From Terriglobia bacterium (GTDB taxonomy: Bacteria; Acidobacteriota; UBA6911), in assembly GCA_020072565.1 (NCBI GenBank), contig JAIQGI010000045.1, forward strand, positions 1-64,000: a stretch of DNA of 64,000 nucleotides. Reading direction: 5' to 3'. Below, piece by piece: positions 61,196-64,000 of the stretch. Numbering within the stretch: position 1 is the stretch's first letter; each line of letters starts with the position of its first letter. Below the pieces are notes generated by a model. That model searched no databases and was not told the DNA's origin. It saw only the letters and a program-made list of their open reading frames with translations. The position numbers and the translations under genes are program-made.

Positions 61196-64000
61196 ATGAA
61201 AAGAAGAGGCCTGTTTTTTGTTACTGTCGTGGGCCTTGCCATGGCCACCGTCCTGGCGCAGCAGAAGCCCGCACCGCTTTTCAACGAGGGCCTGCTCAAC
61301 GGTCTTACATACCGCAACATGGGACCTTACCGCGCCGGCGCCTGGTGCGTCGGCGTCGCGGTCCCGGAAACACCCGCGAAGGCGCACCGCAGCACGATCT
61401 ATGCCGCGATGCGGACGGGTGGGGTATGGAAATCGTCCAATGGCGGCGTGACGTTCGAGCCTGTGATGGACTCGCAGCAGATTTACTCGATGGGCGCGAT
61501 CGCCGTCGCGCCCTCCGACGAGAACGTAGTCTGGGCGGGAACCGGGGACAATTCGGCCACCCGCAGCGCCTACTGGGGCGACGGCGTATACAAGTCCACC
61601 AACGCAGGCAGGACCTGGCAGAACATGGGCTTGAAGGACACCCAGCACATCGCGCGCATCGTGATCCACCCGGCCAAGCCGGACACCGTATACGTCGCCG
61701 CGCTTGGGCACCTCGCGACCGAGAACGACGAGCGTGGCGTATTCAAGACCACCGACGGCGGCAAAACCTGGAAGAATGTCCTCTTTGTCAACAACCGTAC
61801 CGGCGCCGTTGAACTCGTGTGCGATCGTCAAAATCCGGAGGTCCTGTATGCCGCTACCTACGAACACATACGGTACGCCTGGGAAATCATCGACGGCGGC
61901 CCTGGCACAGGCATCTATAAGACCACAGATGGCGGCGCCCATTGGACCGAGCTGAAAAACGGACTGCCGAAGGGCCCGATGGGGCGCATCGGCATGGATA
62001 TCTGCCGCACGAAGCCGGACACGCTCTATGCCGTGTACGACAACCACAACCTGCGCCGCAACCCGCGGAACAACACCGATACCATTAACGGACAGGTATA
62101 TCGGACCGACGACGCCGGCGCGTCCTGGCGGCAGGTCACTCCTGAAGGAGTGGACCCCAGCGGCAAGGCTGCGTACTCGTTCAACCAGCTGGTCGTGGAT
62201 CCAAACAATCCCGACCGCATCTGGATCACCGGGTCGAGCTTCAATTACTCGACGGATGGCGGCAAGACCTGGCCTAACTTGCAGCGCGAGGTTCCCGGAC
62301 CCCGCGTTTTCGGGCGGGCATTCGGCGACTTCCGTTCGCTGTGGGTCGATCCGGAAGATTCCGACCGTATGATCGCGACCTCGGACGGCGGCGTGTTCCA
62401 GTCGTTCGACGGCGGCCGCACCTGCGAGCACTACCAGACGATCCGGGGCGGCGAGGTCTATGCGCTCGGCGTCGACATGGATACGCCGTACAATATTTAT
62501 GCCGGCCTGCAGGATCACGAGAGTTGGAAAGGCCCGAGCAACGGCTGGGCCGGCAGCATCGGAATCGATGACTGGACCACAGTCGGTACCGGGGACGGCA
62601 TGTACAACCGGGTCGACCCGACCGACAGCCGCTGGGTATACAACACGCAGGAATTCGGCGGGCTTGGCCGCTTCGACCAGAAGACGCACGAGCGCATCCG
62701 CATCCAGCCGACCCGCACCGGCACGCCCAACATCGTCAACCTTTCCCCTGAGAACTCAATTGTGCCGCTGCGCGTCAACTGGATCGCGCCTTTCATGCTG
62801 TCTCCGTACGACCCGAAGACCATCTACTCCGGCGCGCAGGTGGTCTTTAAGTCGACCGACCGCGGCGATCATTGGCAGGAGATCAGCCCGGACCTGACCA
62901 ACAACGATCCCGCCAAGATCGACAAAGGGAAATCCGGAAGCAATATCGTCTATTGCGACATCAGCACGATGGACGAGTCCCCGGCAGCCAAAGGCCTCCT
63001 GTGGATCGGCACCGATGACGGCAAGGTGTGGATAACCAGGGATGACGGCGCCCACTGGACCGACGTCACCAAAAACGTCGCGGCCGCGGGGGGACCGGAG
63101 GATGTCTGGGTGAGCCGCGTCTATGCCTCGCGCTTCGCTGCCGGCACGGCTTATGTGGCGAAAACCGGGCGGCGCCAGGATATCTTCAAACCATATCTGT
63201 TCAAGACGATGGATTTCGGCGCGACATGGAAGAACATTTCCTCGAATCTGCCGCAGTGGCCGGTGAATTCGATTGTTGAAGACCTGGCAATGCCATCCGT
63301 GCTCTTTGCCGGCACGGATATAGGCGTTTACGTGTCCATCGATGGCGGCATACGCTGGGTGGCGTTCAAGAGCAACATGCCGCCGGCGCCGGTCACCGAC
63401 ATGGTCATCCACCCCCGCGAACAGGATCTCGTGGTCGGGACCTATGGGCGCGGGATCTGGGTCAGCGACATCGCGCCCATCGCCGAAATGGCGGAAAAGA
63501 ACCTGGCCAAGGGAGTGCACCTCTTCTCGGTCAAGCCGAAGCCGATCCGCCGTGACGGTGCGGTGGGAAATTACAGGATGCTCGGAGATGCTTTCCCGAG
63601 CACACCCAATGATCCCAACGGCCTCCTCATCTATTACTATCTGGCACAGGATGCCTCACAGCCGGTTGCAATCACGATCACCGATCAGACCGGGAAGGTC
63701 GTTCGCACGGTAACCGGGTCCCAGAGGGCGGGCATCAACCGTGTGTCTTCCGAGGGAGGCTTCGGCGGCGGCCGCGGCGCCCCGGGTGCTGCGGCATTGG
63801 CTGCCGCCGGCGCTGCCGGTCGTGGCGGCCAGGGTGCTGCTGCTGCCGCAGGCCGTGGCGCCCAGGGCGCTGCTGCTGCCGGTCGTGGCGCTCAGGGTGC
63901 TGCAGCGGCACCTCCCGCCGGCGGCCGAGGCGGCCAGGCCGCGATGCCTCCGGGTGATTATGTCGTCACTCTTCAAGTGGGGGAAACAACGCTGACCCAG
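61196..64000 (+). CDS. Secreted sortilin/VPS10-type beta-propeller protein (partial, continues past the window)
   Basis: An open frame of 935 codons runs to the last base. GAGGAGG precedes the ATG at 61196, and a signal peptide follows (KRRGLFFVTVVGLAMATVLA). BNR/Asp-box repeats are clear (GVWKSSNGGVTF, GVYKSTNAGRTWQ, GVFKTTDGGKTW, GIYKTTDGGAHWTEL, KVWITRDDGAHW). It has about the same layout as the protein at 35 to 38 kb. A Gly-Arg-Gly-Ala-Gln-rich tandem repeat lies near residues 875 to 905. The C-terminus is outside the window. It is exported; catalytic activity is unproven. Confidence 0.9.
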   Translation, partial: MKRRGLFFVTVVGLAMATVLAQQKPAPLFNEGLLNGLTYRNMGPYRAGAWCVGVAVPETPAKAHRSTIYAAMRTGGVWKSSNGGVTFEPVMDSQQIYSMGAIAVAPSDENVVWAGTGDNSATRSAYWGDGVYKSTNAGRTWQNMGLKDTQHIARIVIHPAKPDTVYVAALGHLATENDERGVFKTTDGGKTWKNVLFVNNRTGAVELVCDRQNPEVLYAATYEHIRYAWEIIDGGPGTGIYKTTDGGAHWTELKNGLPKGPMGRIGMDICRTKPDTLYAVYDNHNLRRNPRNNTDTINGQVYRTDDAGASWRQVTPEGVDPSGKAAYSFNQLVVDPNNPDRIWITGSSFNYSTDGGKTWPNLQREVPGPRVFGRAFGDFRSLWVDPEDSDRMIATSDGGVFQSFDGGRTCEHYQTIRGGEVYALGVDMDTPYNIYAGLQDHESWKGPSNGWAGSIGIDDWTTVGTGDGMYNRVDPTDSRWVYNTQEFGGLGRFDQKTHERIRIQPTRTGTPNIVNLSPENSIVPLRVNWIAPFMLSPYDPKTIYSGAQVVFKSTDRGDHWQEISPDLTNNDPAKIDKGKSGSNIVYCDISTMDESPAAKGLLWIGTDDGKVWITRDDGAHWTDVTKNVAAAGGPEDVWVSRVYASRFAAGTAYVAKTGRRQDIFKPYLFKTMDFGATWKNISSNLPQWPVNSIVEDLAMPSVLFAGTDIGVYVSIDGGIRWVAFKSNMPPAPVTDMVIHPREQDLVVGTYGRGIWVSDIAPIAEMAEKNLAKGVHLFSVKPKPIRRDGAVGNYRMLGDAFPSTPNDPNGLLIYYYLAQDASQPVAITITDQTGKVVRTVTGSQRAGINRVSSEGGFGGGRGAPGAAALAAAGAAGRGGQGAAAAAGRGAQGAAAAGRGAQGAAAAPPAGGRGGQAAMPPGDYVVTLQVGETTLTQ
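63818..63910 (+). repeat. Tandem in-frame repeat coding GRG(A/G)QGAAAA units
   Basis: Three units of 33, 30 and 30 bases (63818, 63851, 63881), each starting GG-CGTGGCG and ending in GCTGC codons. They add a flexible Gly/Ala-rich linker to the sortilin-like protein and are prone to slippage. Confidence 0.75.

Noticed and set aside
60815-62689. Minus-strand open frame of 624 codons
   Set aside because: It is opposite the second sortilin-like gene, which is clearly coding. No ribosome binding site or domain supports the minus-strand frame.

Overview
The window most likely comes from an Acidobacteriota chromosome (Solibacter/Bryobacter-like rather than a more precise placement). The right half carries genes typical of that phylum: a PadR regulator next to an acidobacterial duplicated orphan permease (ADOP), a Ser/Thr kinase with a TolB-like sensor domain, two large sortilin/VPS10-type beta-propeller proteins, a membrane PDZ-GAF-SpoIIE phosphatase and a GH127-type glycosidase. 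All calls are from reading the sequence and family knowledge; no search was run.

Left part (1 to about 34,690): an accessory island, almost entirely on the minus strand. It holds a plasmid/ICE-type family A DNA polymerase, a ribbon-helix-helix protein, a zinc-ribbon protein, a band-7 (SPFH) protein, a TPR protein and a radC homologue split by a 3.4 kb RIT element (three tyrosine recombinases in trio). Next come a putative nuclease and a ten-gene operon, brxA-brxB-brxC-TIR-TM-pglX-PHP/SMC ATPase-AlbA_2 ATPase-pglZ-brxL. This is a type 1-like BREX system with two accessory modules inside it: a Thoeris-like TIR protein coupled to a single-pass membrane protein, and an SMC-like/AlbA pair. A divergent AlpA-like regulator lies just upstream. 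The island ends at a tRNA-Arg(TCG) cut off in its anticodon arm, beside an intact tRNA-His.

Middle (34.7 to 46 kb): core genes mixed with remnants. A 46-bp exact copy of the 3' end of tRNA-Arg(TCT) at 38,827 and the intact tRNA at 43,300 bracket a 4.5 kb segment with a receptor-like kinase and two gene fragments but no integrase. A stop-broken IS91-type transposase and an M48 peptidase homologue without its HExxH motif follow.

Right part (46 to 64 kb): after padR-ADOP comes what looks like an integron-less cassette array (49.06 to 51.7 kb). Four short plus-strand cassettes (DinB-like, HEPN-like, BrnT/BrnA toxin-antitoxin, frameshifted CPBP protease) are separated by attC-like imperfect palindromes. 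Then follow a secreted WD40 protein, a VapBC-like pair, a mosaic of methyltransferase and RES-toxin debris with a dispersed repeat, the phosphatase, the GH127 enzyme, and a second sortilin-like protein that runs off the end.

The strongest points are the TIR-membrane pair inside BREX, the RIT insertion that splits radC, the attC cassette array, and the two tRNA-associated boundaries.
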